Shown: piece after piece, positions 34,398-44,152 of the stretch
How the letters are laid out: every line of letters begins with the position of its first letter
How positions within the stretch are numbered: the stretch's first letter is position 1
Assembly: GCF_024494385.1 (NCBI RefSeq)
Contig: NZ_JAEVLT010000027.1
Location: forward strand, 1-62,373
DNA length: 62,373 nucleotides
From: Bacillus sp. EB600
Lineage (GTDB): Bacteria; Bacillota; Bacilli; Bacillales; Cytobacillaceae
Direction of reading: 5' to 3'
Notes under the pieces: model-generated
Database searches by the model: none
Told to the model about the DNA's origin: nothing
What the model saw: the letters and a program-made list of their open reading frames with translations, nothing else
Made by a program: the position numbers and the translations under genes

Positions 34398-35222
34398 TGT
34401 TAACTCACCCCATCAACTAAATATGTTTTAAATTCAATATACTCCTTATTCAACGTGCTTTCCAAATCGCCTGGAAAAGAGAGAATTTCTTATGTACATT
34501 ATAAAGGTGAGATTTACTCTTTAAGTACAACACTTTTCCTAGTCCGAATAGATCATTTTCATAATAAGAAATTCGTTATAGCCAATGAGAAGATAATATG
34601 GGAATAAGCATTTTTGTTTGTGTGCTTATTTCCAACATAAAGTTTTTAAATTTAGTATATCTATTTACGGACTACTTCTAAAAATAGGGAATACATCAAT
34701 AGTTTGTTTACCACAGTGTTAATAGTATAAATAAAATCTTGAATTATGGTAAAAAAAGAAAAAAATTTTCAATTAGATTTTTTCTAATTTAATACTTACA
34801 ATTAAATCAATAAGAGAATATTTTAAATATTCATATACCTATATATTTAGATATTTAGATATAATCTTATTGCTTTATCTCTATTCCAACTTTACCTTTG
34901 CATTAACCCTATGCCGAAGTATGAATGTAACGTAATTTTTAATCTTAAAATTTGTACACGTTTACATATGAACTGAAAGATGGGATGGTTAGTGCTTAAG
35001 GTAAACGGGTTCTGTCTTGTCCAAAGAAGAAACTGCCTGTTTTTCATCAATGAACAGCTATGATTTAAGAAAAAAATCAGAAATGAAAAAAGATGATTTG
35101 AGGGGACAGGATGCAAGAGTAGTAAAGCCTTTTCAGAAGAAATTGTTTTCCTAGCATTATTACTATAGCGGAAGTTAATTGTGGTAAGTAATGAATATAA
35201 AAATAACCTTAGGAGGCAAGTC
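34398..35222. other. 825-bp AT-rich region before the dioxygenase genes
   Basis: Very A/T-rich, several short palindromic A/T words around 34800-34870, no credible gene on either strand. An AGGAGG ribosome site ends the region. Regulation of the dioxygenase pair presumably lies here, but no operator could be recognised. Confidence 0.45.
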
Positions 35223-36524
35223 ATGAGCAAATATGTAAAAGAAGATCAACAGAAATGTTCATTTAAAGTGAATCGTCAAGCTTTTATTGATCCGCAAATT
35301 TATGAATTAGAACGAGAAGCTATTTTTAGCAAGTGCTGGTTGTATATTGGACATGAATCAGAATTAAAAAATAACGGAGATTTTCATAGGAGAAAAGTAG
35401 GCGGACGCAACCTTTTATTTACTCGCGGCAGTGACGGAGTAATAAGAGCATTCTATAATAGCTGTCCACACCGTGGCGCTTTAGTTTGCCGTGAAGGAAG
35501 AGGAAACTCCAAGGTATTCCGTTGCTTCTATCATGCCTGGAGTTTCAATAACCAGGGGGAATTAGTTGGAATGCCTGATAAATCAGGTTTCACCGAAGAT
35601 CATAACTGTGATGGTTCTAAAAACCTGGCAACGGTAAAACGCCTTGAAAGCTACCGTGGTTTTGTATTTGTTAATTTTGATGACGATGCGATTTCTCTAG
35701 AAGATTATCTGGGAAATGCTAAAGAATATCTTGATTTAGTTGCTGACCAAGCAGCTGCAAGTGAAAATCCAGAAGCAGGTATGGAAGTTTTATTGGATCC
35801 ACAAGAATATAGTGTACGCGCTAACTGGAAATTACTAGGGGAAAATAGTGTTGACCTTTATCATGGTGTACCAACACATAAGACTTATTTTGATATCGTT
35901 GCTACTCGCGGTGGCGTAATGGAAAAAGATAGTCTTAAGGGCGTTGGTGTTGACTTAGGAAATGGCCATGCTGTTATGGAATATTATTCTGCTTGGCCAA
36001 GACCAGTAGGAAAATGGATCGAAGGCTATGGAGAAGAAGCAAAAGGCATCATCGATGCAAACATCGAAAGATTAGAAGCAAAGTTTGGTGAGGAAAGAGC
36101 GCATCGGATTGCTAAAAAGAACCGTAACATCTGGATCTTCCCTAACCTTGTTATTAACGATATTATGGCGATTACAATCAGAACATTCTATCCAACTGCA
36201 CCAGGCTACATTGAAGTTACTGGATATGCCTTGGCAGCGGCAGAGGAAAATGAGAACTTCAGACAAGTTCGTAACGACAGCTTCCTAGAATTCTTAGGCC
36301 CAGGCGGTTTTGCTACTCCTGATGACAATGAGGCTCTTGAACTATGTCAAGAAGGTTTCCAAAATAGTCAAGAAGTTGGATGGAATGATATTTCAAGAGG
36401 TATGAACAGAGAAGTTCCTACAGCAACTGATGAAGCACAGATGCGGGCTTTCTGGCGTGAATGGAATGACAGGATTACATTTGCAGAAGCTAAACAAGAA
36501 GAAGCTGGGAGGGTAAAAGCATGA
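35223..36524 (+). CDS. Rieske ring-hydroxylating dioxygenase, large subunit
   Basis: A 433-residue alpha subunit. Rieske [2Fe-2S] ligands C81, H83 (CPHRG) and C101, H104 (CFYHAWSF). Catalytic mononuclear iron site in NWKLLGENSVDLYHGVPTHK (D, H, H) near 200-215. ATG 35223 follows TTAGGAGGCAAG. The stop overlaps the beta-subunit ATG by ATGA. It dihydroxylates an aromatic acid or hydrocarbon; substrate cannot be read from sequence. No ferredoxin or reductase gene is adjacent, so electrons must come from a partner elsewhere. Confidence 0.9.
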   Translation: MSKYVKEDQQKCSFKVNRQAFIDPQIYELEREAIFSKCWLYIGHESELKNNGDFHRRKVGGRNLLFTRGSDGVIRAFYNSCPHRGALVCREGRGNSKVFRCFYHAWSFNNQGELVGMPDKSGFTEDHNCDGSKNLATVKRLESYRGFVFVNFDDDAISLEDYLGNAKEYLDLVADQAAASENPEAGMEVLLDPQEYSVRANWKLLGENSVDLYHGVPTHKTYFDIVATRGGVMEKDSLKGVGVDLGNGHAVMEYYSAWPRPVGKWIEGYGEEAKGIIDANIERLEAKFGEERAHRIAKKNRNIWIFPNLVINDIMAITIRTFYPTAPGYIEVTGYALAAAEENENFRQVRNDSFLEFLGPGGFATPDDNEALELCQEGFQNSQEVGWNDISRGMNREVPTATDEAQMRAFWREWNDRITFAEAKQEEAGRVKA

Positions 36525-37000
36525 ATATAACACGTCAAGAAATTGAAGATTTTTTATATCATGAGGCTGCACTTCTAGACGATTGGAAAATGAAGGAGTG
36601 GTCAGCATTATTCTCAAGCACTGGAACTTATGCGATCCCACCAATCGGCAATCCTGATGCGGATTTTAAAAAATCGTTGTTTTTAGTTCATGATGACCGT
36701 GATCGTTTAGAGCAAAGAGCATTACGCTTATTGAAAAAAGAGGCTCATGTGGAGTATCCTCATTCAACAACTCTTCACAATGTAAATAATGTAAGAATCG
36801 TAAATGTTGAAGAGAACTCAGTAAAGGTCAAATGTAACTTCGCAACTTACCGCACAAAGCGTGAAACGCTTGATTGTTATGTTGGAGTTAACGAATACAC
36901 ATTAGTGAAAGAAAACGGCGAACTAAAAATTCAAGATAAGAAGGTTGTTCTTAAACTTGATAGTCTTCGTCCGCATGGAAAAGTAAGCATTATTTTATAG
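36521..37000 (+). CDS. Ring-hydroxylating dioxygenase, small subunit
   Basis: A 159-residue SnoaL-like beta subunit: IEDFLYHEAALLDDWKMKEW, ALFSSTGTYAIPPIG, VEYPHSTTLHNVNNVRI, YVGVNEYTLVKENGELKIQD. It overlaps the alpha gene by 4 bp and so is translationally coupled. Its role is structural support of the alpha3beta3 hexamer. Confidence 0.88.
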   Translation: MNITRQEIEDFLYHEAALLDDWKMKEWSALFSSTGTYAIPPIGNPDADFKKSLFLVHDDRDRLEQRALRLLKKEAHVEYPHSTTLHNVNNVRIVNVEENSVKVKCNFATYRTKRETLDCYVGVNEYTLVKENGELKIQDKKVVLKLDSLRPHGKVSIIL

Positions 37001-37023
37001 GCTATATTTACCAGTTGAAAGCA

Positions 37024-37058
37024 AAAGAACCTATGTTAAACATGGGTTCTTTCGTTTT
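37024..37058 (+). terminator. Terminator after the dioxygenase operon
   Basis: AAAGAACCTATG and CATGGGTTCTTT (one T-G pair) followed by CGTTTTTT. Confidence 0.82.
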
Positions 37059-37302
37059 TTAACTATGCTTTTTTGTTTCCCCTTAGAGATTCACTTTATT
37101 GATAAAATCGTCTTTATTCAGGAAAAACTTGATCCAGCACTGATTGAAAATTTAGCTTCGATTGATCATAAATCCTGTTAGATTATCGGTAATATCTTGT
37201 AAGATTACGAAGGTTTAAGAGTCTCCTTGAAGTTTTAAAACTGAGTAGTAAACAAAAGGAAAAAGTCAATGAACTCCGTATGCGGTACCCTTTAATCCTC
37301 TA

Positions 37303-37552
37303 CTAAGACTTTAATTTTTTCTAAAAGTCAATCTTTTTTAGCTTCTAAGTCTCGATTTCTTTTTTCTAATTCTACAGTTTTTTGTTTAGCTTTAATATGC
37401 TCAATGTATTGTTTAGGGAAAAAAATTGAAGGCAACGGTTTTTAATCTCAATTATATTCAGGGTAGCAATCTTTTGAATTTTTTACAGAAACTACGTTAG
37501 ATCCGGGTCTATTTACTGCGCTTCTAAGTTTTCCAAAGTCTATATTCTCCAT
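37303..37552 (-). pseudogene. Broken coiled-coil gene
   Basis: Minus-strand frame from ATG 37552: MENIDFGKLRSAVNRPGSNV, SVKNSKDCYPEYN, then two stops, then PKQYIEHIKAKQKTVELEKR and NRDLEAKKD with another stop. It looks like a small gene of about 80 residues with nonsense mutations. Family unknown. Confidence 0.45.
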
Positions 37553-37877
37553 TACGCATCTATAGCGCTAAATGCTTTGTATTCATAGTATTCCCCTATA
37601 TACATAATGAATTTGTTATGATTACATAATAATAATTATATTTGTATTATACTTTAATTCATGCGAATATAAAAATATTAAAAACATTTAAAACTTTTTA
37701 GAAATTACTTAGCGGGTATTACTTGAAAAAATAATAGCCATATATTTTTGTTCGATAGTTCATCACCTGATTAATTTTTAAATATGCCGATAGGTTATTT
37801 AAATTTTAATATTTTAAATATTTATATTCCTCTATTGTTGGGGATATATGAGTTAAAACATAGGAGTGGGAGAAAAA
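37553..37877. other. Upstream region of serC
   Basis: 325 bp, AT-rich, no gene. I looked for a T-box or riboswitch-like structure and saw none. AGGAG lies at 37862. Confidence 0.45.
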
Positions 37878-38975
37878 ATGAGTTTACAAGTCAAACGTGC
37901 GTACAATTTTAATGCAGGTCCATCTGCCCTTCCTTTAGCTGTTTTGGAAAAAGCACAGCAGGAACTGGTCAACTTCCGTAGTACCGGTATGTCCGTAATG
38001 GAATTAAGCCACCGTAGCAAAGACTATGAAGAAGTGCATAATCAGGCAAAAGATAATTTAATTGAATTGCTGTCGATCCCTGATGATTATGAGGTACTTT
38101 TCCTCCAGGGCGGTGCCAGCTTACAATTTTCAATGGTTCCGATGAATTTCTTACAGCCAGGCCAAAAAGCTGGTTATATCTTAACCGGCTCATGGTCTGA
38201 GAAAGCTTTAAAAGAGGCAAAATTATTCGGAAATCCTTATGAAATATTCGGTGGTAAGGAAAGTCAGTATCGCCGTATTCCAAATCTCGATGAATTGTTA
38301 TTTGATCCGGCTGATGCTTATGTCCACTTGACATCTAATAATACGATTTATGGTACAGAGTGGAGAGAATTCCCGAATATAGGTGATATTCCATTGGTAG
38401 CTGATATGTCAAGTGATATTCTTTCAAAACCATTTGAGGTCAGCCAATTTGCTTTAATCTATGCCGGTGCTCAGAAAAACCTTGGACCTTCCGGTGTAAC
38501 AGTGGTTATTATTCGTAAGGATTGGATTGAAAAAGCCAACACCAATATACCGACCATGTTAAAATACAGCACACATGCTGAAAAAAATTCTTTGTATAAT
38601 ACACCGCCAACCTTTGGTATTTACATGCTTGGTGAAGTTCTCAACTATACCAAAAAGTTGGGTGGAATCGCTGAAATAGCCAAACGCAATGAGGCAAAAG
38701 CAAAAGTCATTTATGATGTTATTGATACCAGCAATGGATTTTATGTTGGCCATGCGGAACCGGAAAGCCGTTCGCTCATGAACATTACCTTCCGCCTCAA
38801 GGATGAAGCATTAGAGAAGAAATTCCTCGCAGAAGCGAAGGAAGAAGGGTTCGTTGGTGTAAATGGTCACCGCTCTGTTGGTGGCTGCCGTGCCTCGGTA
38901 TACAATGCCGTACCATATGAAACATGTAAAGCATTCAGTGAGTTTATGGAACAATTCCAAAAAGTAAATGGCTAA
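37878..38975 (+). CDS. serC: Phosphoserine aminotransferase
   Basis: A 365-residue PLP enzyme converting 3-phosphohydroxypyruvate to phosphoserine. Opens with AYNFNAGPSALPLAVLEKAQ, has FLQGGASLQFSMVPMNF near 75, the PLP-lysine segment ALIYAGAQKNLGPSGVTVVI near 200, and ends VNGHRSVGGCRASVYNAVPY. Start ATG 37878 is preferred to GTG 37866, which lies in the ribosome-site region. The next gene is serA, 131 bp downstream, and the two probably form a serine-synthesis operon. Confidence 0.93.
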   Translation: MSLQVKRAYNFNAGPSALPLAVLEKAQQELVNFRSTGMSVMELSHRSKDYEEVHNQAKDNLIELLSIPDDYEVLFLQGGASLQFSMVPMNFLQPGQKAGYILTGSWSEKALKEAKLFGNPYEIFGGKESQYRRIPNLDELLFDPADAYVHLTSNNTIYGTEWREFPNIGDIPLVADMSSDILSKPFEVSQFALIYAGAQKNLGPSGVTVVIIRKDWIEKANTNIPTMLKYSTHAEKNSLYNTPPTFGIYMLGEVLNYTKKLGGIAEIAKRNEAKAKVIYDVIDTSNGFYVGHAEPESRSLMNITFRLKDEALEKKFLAEAKEEGFVGVNGHRSVGGCRASVYNAVPYETCKAFSEFMEQFQKVNG

Positions 38976-39106
38976 GACGTAAGCCCAGCGCTAGCTAATC
39001 TACTATATTTCTAGATATATCATCCTCGTTTTCTAGCATTCTATGCCGAGTAAAGTAGCTTTTTGAAATTGTTTAAAATAAATCGTATATAAAGGAGAAA
39101 ACCAAA

Positions 39107-40282
39107 GTGTACACAATTAAGACGTTAAACAACATTGCTGAGTGTGGCTTAAATATATTCAACAATGAAAATTACAAGATTGATAATGACAGTCAAAGCC
39201 CTGATGCCATCCTTCTTCGCAGTTTTAACATGCATGATATGGTGATCGACAAAAATGTAAAAGCCGTTGCGCGTGCTGGTGCAGGCGTCAATAATATTCC
39301 TGTCAGCAATTACACAGAGCTTGGTATTGTGGTATTCAATACACCAGGAGCCAATGCTAACGCTGTAAAAGAAATTGTCCTGACTTCCTTAATAGCCGCT
39401 TCCCGTAACGTATTTGCGGGTATAAGCTGGACCAAGTCCTTAGAAGGCAAGGGAGACGAAATTCCGAAACTTGTCGAATCCGGAAAAAAACAGTTTGCTG
39501 GAAAAGAAATTACAGGCAAAACATTAGGAGTCATTGGTTTAGGGGCAGTTGGTGCCCATGTTGCCAATGCTGCACTTGCTTTAGACATGGATGTAATCGG
39601 ATTTGATCCATACATTTCTGTCGATGTCGCCTGGAACCTATCCCGCAACATCCAGCGCGCTATGACGATTGAGCAAGTATTTGCCAACTCTGATTACATT
39701 ACCGTTCATGTTCCATTAACGAATGAAACAAAAGGGATGTTCAATAAAGAAAGCTTTGGTCTGATGAAAGACGGCGTAACGATTTTGAACTTCTCCCGCG
39801 GCGGCCTTGTCAATGATGCCGATATGGCAGAAGCGCTTGAGAGCGGAAAAGTCGGCAAATACGTTACTGATTTCCCAGATGAAAAAGTATTGAAAATGAA
39901 AAATGCCGTGGCCATTCCTCATCTTGGAGCTTCCACAAAGGAATCGGAAGAAAACTGCGCTATCATGGCTGCCCGGGAAATCAGGGACTATCTTGAAACA
40001 GGAAACATCAAAAATTCCGTTAACTTCCCTAATGCCGAGATTCCTTATACAGGTAAGAAACGAATCACCATTTTCCACAAGAACATTCCGAACATGGTCG
40101 GGAAAATTACTTCCGGCCTATCCAACTACAGCTTAAATATCGCTGATATGGTCAATAGAAGCCGCGGCGAATATGCCTACACCATTATCGACATTGACAA
40201 TGAAGTAGGCGAGGATGTTCTTTCTGGTTTGGAAACTAAACTGAACCAGATCGACAGCATCGTTTCTGTTCGAATTATTTAA
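39107..40282 (+). CDS. serA: D-3-phosphoglycerate dehydrogenase
   Basis: A 391-residue NAD-dependent enzyme that opens serine synthesis. Contains ARAGAGVNNIPVSNYTELGI, the NAD-binding GKTLGVIGLGAVGAHVANAA near 138, the catalytic arginine/glutamate region ILNFSRGGLVNDADMAEAL, and HLGASTKESEENCA near 270. A C-terminal ACT domain (ITIFHKNIPNMVGKITSGLS) suggests feedback by serine. Start GTG 39107 with AAAGGAGAAAA. It is the short form without the intervening domain. Confidence 0.93.
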   Translation: MYTIKTLNNIAECGLNIFNNENYKIDNDSQSPDAILLRSFNMHDMVIDKNVKAVARAGAGVNNIPVSNYTELGIVVFNTPGANANAVKEIVLTSLIAASRNVFAGISWTKSLEGKGDEIPKLVESGKKQFAGKEITGKTLGVIGLGAVGAHVANAALALDMDVIGFDPYISVDVAWNLSRNIQRAMTIEQVFANSDYITVHVPLTNETKGMFNKESFGLMKDGVTILNFSRGGLVNDADMAEALESGKVGKYVTDFPDEKVLKMKNAVAIPHLGASTKESEENCAIMAAREIRDYLETGNIKNSVNFPNAEIPYTGKKRITIFHKNIPNMVGKITSGLSNYSLNIADMVNRSRGEYAYTIIDIDNEVGEDVLSGLETKLNQIDSIVSVRII

Positions 40283-40296
40283 TCTGGAACCTAAAA

Positions 40297-40345
40297 AGGA
40301 GGACCGAGGACCTTAGCTGTAAGCTTTGGTCCTCTTTCCTTGGAA
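40297..40345 (+). terminator. Terminator after serA
   Basis: AGGAGGACC near 40298 and GGTCCTCTTTCCT near 40330 form a long stem with inner TTAGCTGTAAGCT pairing, 15 bp after the serA stop. Confidence 0.65.
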
Positions 40346-40443
40346 ATGGAGATTGGAAACATCAATAAAAGCGTTAGTACGGGAAACCCAATAATGGCGA
40401 TTTCTTTTTTAATCATTCATCTCATTATTAAGGAAAACGGTAG

Positions 40444-40638
40444 CGTGAAGGAATAGATGTGGCGTTACAAATGGGTGTTAGGTTTGGACGCCCAAAAGCT
40501 AAGATTACAGAAGACTTTAGAAAAGTATACAGTCGCTGGAAAAAGGGAGAGATTACTGCCGTTAAGGCTATGGAGGAATTAGATATGAAGAAGACAACTT
40601 TGTATAAGTTGGTTAAAGAATATGAAGGTAACCTTTAA
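40444..40638 (+). pseudogene. Serine resolvase C-terminal fragment, copy 1
   Basis: REGIDVALQMGVRFGRPKAK, ITEDFRKVYSRWKKGEITAV, KAMEELDMKKTTLYKLVKEY, EGNL, TAA: the C-terminal helix-turn-helix of a resolvase/invertase. The catalytic domain is missing. Nearly the same sequence recurs at 47458-47673. Confidence 0.7.
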
Positions 40639-40689
40639 AGAATTCTAAAAGTATAAAAGAAACTCGTTAAAAGTAGCCTTTACTCACAT

Positions 40690-42045
40690 AACGGAAGTGT
40701 TTCCATTTAATAAATTGAAAATTCCAATAGTAGACGATCAAAATACTCTTATAGGGACACTGAGTCAAGAAGATGTTATTGAAGGTTTTGTGGAGGTTCA
40801 TAAAAAATTAAATCGATAGAAAATAGTGCTGAATGGTTTAAAGTTTGTTTTGACACTATCTGTGAAGGCATTATAGTTGTTGATGAAAATGGGATCGTAA
40901 GGATGATTAATGAGGCATATAGTCATTATCTTGGTGTAAGAAAAGAAGAAGCGATTGGTCAGCATGTAACAAAAGTAATTGAAGGGACTCGGTTACATAT
41001 TGTTTTAGAAACAGGTGTTCCGGAACGAAGTCAAGTTCAAGAGTTGAAAGGGCAAGAAGTAGTTGCTCATCGCATTCCAATATGGAAAAACGATAAAGTC
41101 ATTGGGGGAATAGGAATACTTGTTTTTCAAGGGGTTTCTGATTTATATAATATTTTTAATAGTATACAGGCTTTACATCTCAAAGAGGGTAATCCATTGA
41201 CAATTCCCGAACCACCAATGCGGAAGGAAAAGATTATCACCTTTGATCAAATTATTGGTGAAAGTACAAGCATATCTAACGCTATAAGTATTGCACGACG
41301 TGCAGCTAAATCACCAGCAACCATTTTGATTACCGGCGAAAGTGGCGTAGGAAAGGAGATGTTTACGAAAGCTATTCATTATTTAAGTAATTATCGCGAA
41401 GGGCCATTTATTAGTGTAAACTGTGCATCCATTCCAGAACAGCTATTAGAATCGGAATTGTTTGGTTATGAAGAATGAGCTTTTACAGGTTCAAGGAAAA
41501 ATGGGAAACTAGGAAAATTTCAGTTAGCACATAAAGGTACACTGTTTTTGGATGAGATTGGTGATATGCCGTTACACATGCAATCGAAAATATTACGAGT
41601 TATCCAAGAGCGAGAAGTAGAACCTGTTGGAGGAACGAAGGCAATTCCTATAGATTTTCGTCTGATTGCTGCAACAAACCGTTCACTTGAAGATATGGTT
41701 AAAGAAAAGACATTTCGCGCAGACCTCTTTTATCGTATAAATGTCATTCCGATACATATTCCACCGTTACGAGAAAGGAAAAATGATATTCCTTTTCTCA
41801 TTGCCCATATCATTCAAAATATTTGTAAAAAATATGATTTACCTGAAAAAGAAATTAGTAAAGAAACAATGGCTGAGTTTATGAATTATCATTGGCCTGG
41901 AAATATTAGAGAACTAGTAAAATTAGTAAAAGGAACACGTATTTATTTGGATGATTTTCACCGTTATTTTATGCAACACAAAATAGTTAATATAGAAACA
42001 AAGTTGGAAGAAAAAAATATATTTAATAAAACGGAAGTTTATTAA
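40690..42045 (+). pseudogene. Sigma-54-dependent activator with several lesions
   Basis: In order: a CBS-domain end (IPIVDDQNTLIGTLSQEDVI, stop at 40819), a frame change, a PAS domain (ENGIVRMINEAYSHYLGVRK), and an AAA+ core with GESGVGKE (Walker A), ELFGYEE, then TGA at 41476-41478 exactly where the Gly of the GAFTGA loop belongs, AFTGS, GTLFLDEIGDMP (Walker B), ADLFYRINVIPIHIPPLRER and NYHWPGNIREL. The C-terminal Fis-type DNA-binding helix-turn-helix is absent. At least three lesions, so it is a pseudogene. Intact relatives control amino-acid or gamma-aminobutyrate catabolism genes in Bacillus. Confidence 0.82.
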
Positions 42046-42110
42046 CGTTACCTCCATTGTTCAATTCTTTGGCAACAAGCGTAAATATCATAGCAATCGC
42101 TGGTAAGAAA

Positions 42111-42911
42111 CTATAAATCATAAAATTCTGCTCTTCTGTCAGCTACACTGGGCAGCTTGTCACGAACGCGTTTAATCCTTTCAAGATCTATTTCAGAAAT
42201 GATGATCGTTTCTTCTTCACCTGCATTTGCCTTTACAACTCCCATGGGATCAATAATCATACTTTGCCCTGAAAAGTTATTTCCAATTTGATCAGCTGCA
42301 AAAACATAAACTGTATTTTCAATGGCTCTGGCCCGAAGAAGAATTTTCCAATGCTCTTCTTTCATTACTCCGTCTACCCATGCTGCCGGAATAAAAAGAA
42401 AATCTGCACCTTTCATAGCTAACCGTCTGCTAATCTCCGGAAATCTAACCTCATAACAAACCATCAATCCCACTTTGCCAAATTCAGTGTCAATCACTTC
42501 TTGAGGAACCGTCCCCGGGATAATCGAATCAGATTCTTTATAGTTAAATGCATCGTATAAATGCGTTTTGTGGTAGGACTGCAGCAATTCCCCATTTCGT
42601 CCAAGGAAAACAGTTGTGTTATAAGATCTAGTGTTTTCACCAGGTTTGGACTCAAATATTCCGCAAATAACATATACTTGGTTTTCCCTTGCACATTCAG
42701 CCAGACCGCTTACAAAAGGACCGTCCAAGGGTTCTGCAATTTCAGCATATCTACTTTGTCCCAATTTAGGATGTAGAAAAGCCATATACATTTCAGGCAG
42801 CAAAACAAAATCTGCACCCAGACCTTTCGCCTTTTTAATATACTCTTTCGCTTTTTGTAAATTAGCACGTTTATCTGAACTTGATTTTAATTGAACCGCA
42901 GCTACCTTCAT
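42111..42911 (-). CDS. Carbon-nitrogen hydrolase (nitrilase/omega-amidase-like)
   Basis: A 266-residue nitrilase-superfamily enzyme with the Glu-Lys-Cys triad: LLPEMYMAF near 40 (E), KTHLYDAF near 110 (K), VGLMVCYEVRFPE near 145 (C). Such enzymes hydrolyse amides such as alpha-ketoglutaramate or deaminated glutathione. Start ATG 42911 with GGAGGG upstream. Neighbour of the sigma-54 activator pseudogene, with which it may once have been co-regulated. Substrate not determinable. Confidence 0.88.
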   Translation of the reverse strand: MKVAAVQLKSSSDKRANLQKAKEYIKKAKGLGADFVLLPEMYMAFLHPKLGQSRYAEIAEPLDGPFVSGLAECARENQVYVICGIFESKPGENTRSYNTTVFLGRNGELLQSYHKTHLYDAFNYKESDSIIPGTVPQEVIDTEFGKVGLMVCYEVRFPEISRRLAMKGADFLFIPAAWVDGVMKEEHWKILLRARAIENTVYVFAADQIGNNFSGQSMIIDPMGVVKANAGEEETIIISEIDLERIKRVRDKLPSVADRRAEFYDL

Positions 42912-43031
42912 TCAAAACCCTCCAAAAATTTATTATTAAGTATCTTTTTCTGAAATTAAGCAATGTATTATTGCAACCACAAAGTAATAAAAGATATCAA
43001 TGTTCTTCTAAAAAATAACAAATTAATTTTA

Positions 43032-43223
43032 TTATTTCTTCCTTTTTTTCTTAACTTTATAACTGACAGCTTTATTTAAACGATCAATCACTTTTTTCGG
43101 AAAACCAAAAGGAATGGCTATCAATAATGAAAACCAAATGTACAAGGTTAATAAAACAAAGATCCAAGTCCAAAGGGGATGACTATCAACATATTCTTCG
43201 AAATTCGATAAACTATAAAACAA
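43032..43223 (-). CDS. Small membrane protein, 63 residues
   Basis: One strong membrane segment (LWTWIFVLLTLYIWFSLLIA) flanked by an acidic N-terminus and a very basic C-terminus (SYKVKKKRKK), giving N-out/C-in topology. No clear ribosome site could be fixed. Function unknown. Confidence 0.5.
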   Translation of the reverse strand: MFYSLSNFEEYVDSHPLWTWIFVLLTLYIWFSLLIAIPFGFPKKVIDRLNKAVSYKVKKKRKK

Positions 43224-43416
43224 GATATAAGCAATTAGAAATGGTGCAAAACCAATGCCAACCGAATCATACTATCCGGACCAAATTTCTAACGTGGAGT
43301 ATATTCTAAATTATAAAAATCCTCTTCTGTTAATTTTTTCAATTTTTCTCTCTCCTTCAATACTAACATTCTATTTTTATTTTCTGCACATTTCAATTGC
43401 AAAGATAAAGATGCTG
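43224..43416. other. Intergenic region, no gene seen
   Basis: Mixed A/T-rich sequence. Frames that pass through the following palindrome are not credible. Confidence 0.4.
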
Positions 43417-43472
43417 GTGCCTGACCCCCGATGCGTTAACGCTTTAACACACTGGGGGTCAGGCACTTTTTT
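43417..43472 (+). repeat. Bacillus REP-like palindrome, copy A (also terminator-like)
   Basis: 13-bp perfect arms GTGCCTGACCCCC (43417-43429) and GGGGGTCAGGCAC (43454-43466) around a GATGCGTTAACGCTTTAACA core, then TTTTTT. Related copies at 53107-53148 and 54641-54690. Confidence 0.8.
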
Positions 43473-43764
43473 GGACTATTTCCTTTTATTGATTTCACGG
43501 GGTTTTTGTGGCAAATTGATGTTAAATAACACTTTAATTCGCACCTTTTTTAGCAAGGTGACAGAAGTTATTGTCATCTATAATATGTCTCAAGTCATAT
43601 TGAACTTATTACTTAAGATACTTTTTAGAGAACTTGTAAGTTAGTATCCTAGAATTATAAAAACCATTCGATTTAACAAACCAATTCCCACTAGAAGCTC
43701 AACATAAAATTATATCGTGAGTAGAAAACGATTCGAAAATAATATTCTTACTTTACTTTGCATC
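43473..43764. other. Intergenic region, no gene seen
   Basis: AT-rich, between the palindrome and the promoter repeat. No feature supported. Confidence 0.4.
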
Positions 43765-43820
43765 CTAGTTAGCCGAACAATCTTTAGCTGCAAAAAAAAT
43801 TAAGCGAAAAATGGTATAAT
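43765..43820 (+). repeat. 56-bp promoter-bearing repeat, copy 2
   Basis: CTAGTTAGCCGAACAATC ... ATGGTATAAT, the same length as 32681-32736 and differing at about six positions. TATAAT at 43815-43820 lies 33 bp before the next start codon. Confidence 0.65.
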
Positions 43821-43853
43821 AAAGATTGCTAATGATAGAGGGGGGGAATTTAT

Positions 43854-43931
43854 ATGAACCTATTAGTAGCCATCTTTATTTCGGTTATTGGAATTATGGC
43901 AGCGATAGGAATTAGAATGAATTTGGAATAA
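43854..43931 (+). CDS. Very small membrane peptide, 25 residues
   Basis: MNLLVAIFISVIGIMAAIGI, then RMNLE. ATG 43854 follows GAGGGGGGG by 7 bp and a TATAAT by 33 bp, which makes expression likely in spite of the length. A single hydrophobic helix with a short charged tail, like known small Bacillus membrane peptides. Function unknown. Confidence 0.55.
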   Translation: MNLLVAIFISVIGIMAAIGIRMNLE

Positions 43932-44079
43932 AAAGCAAAAGACTGCAGTATGAAGCGACCCTTGTCAAGTAAACATATATGTATTAATATTTTTAGATAG
44001 TCTGAGTGTTTTAGCCACCTCATAATATCCTATTCATAAAGTTTTTAAAAGGGTTATAGTTTTTCAAACTACATATGTA

Positions 44080-44110
44080 AACAGCCTCGGTTAGTCGCCG
44101 AGGCTGTTTT
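44080..44110. terminator. Hairpin terminator
   Basis: AACAGCCTCGG and CCGAGGCTGTT, perfect 11-bp arms, T run after on the plus strand and A tract before. It serves the minus-strand monooxygenase-like gene and transcripts from the left. Confidence 0.85.
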
Positions 44111-44152
44111 GGTTTCGCTATTGCATGTGACCATTTTTGAATCCAGATATAT

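Noticed and set aside
37259..37290. Group II intron domain V relic (CTCCGTATGCGG)
   Set aside because: Only about 12 bases agree and the pairing strand is absent.
37553..37877. T-box or serine-related riboswitch upstream of serC
   Set aside because: No T-box core word or matching terminator/antiterminator pair could be found in the region.
23826..41478. In-frame TGA codons (about 23955, 24275 and 41476) as selenocysteine codons, given the tRNA-Sec-like sequence
   Set aside because: Each gene carries further lesions or missing ends, none has a conserved Cys at that position in the family, no SECIS-like hairpin was seen after the TGA, and no sel genes are in the window.
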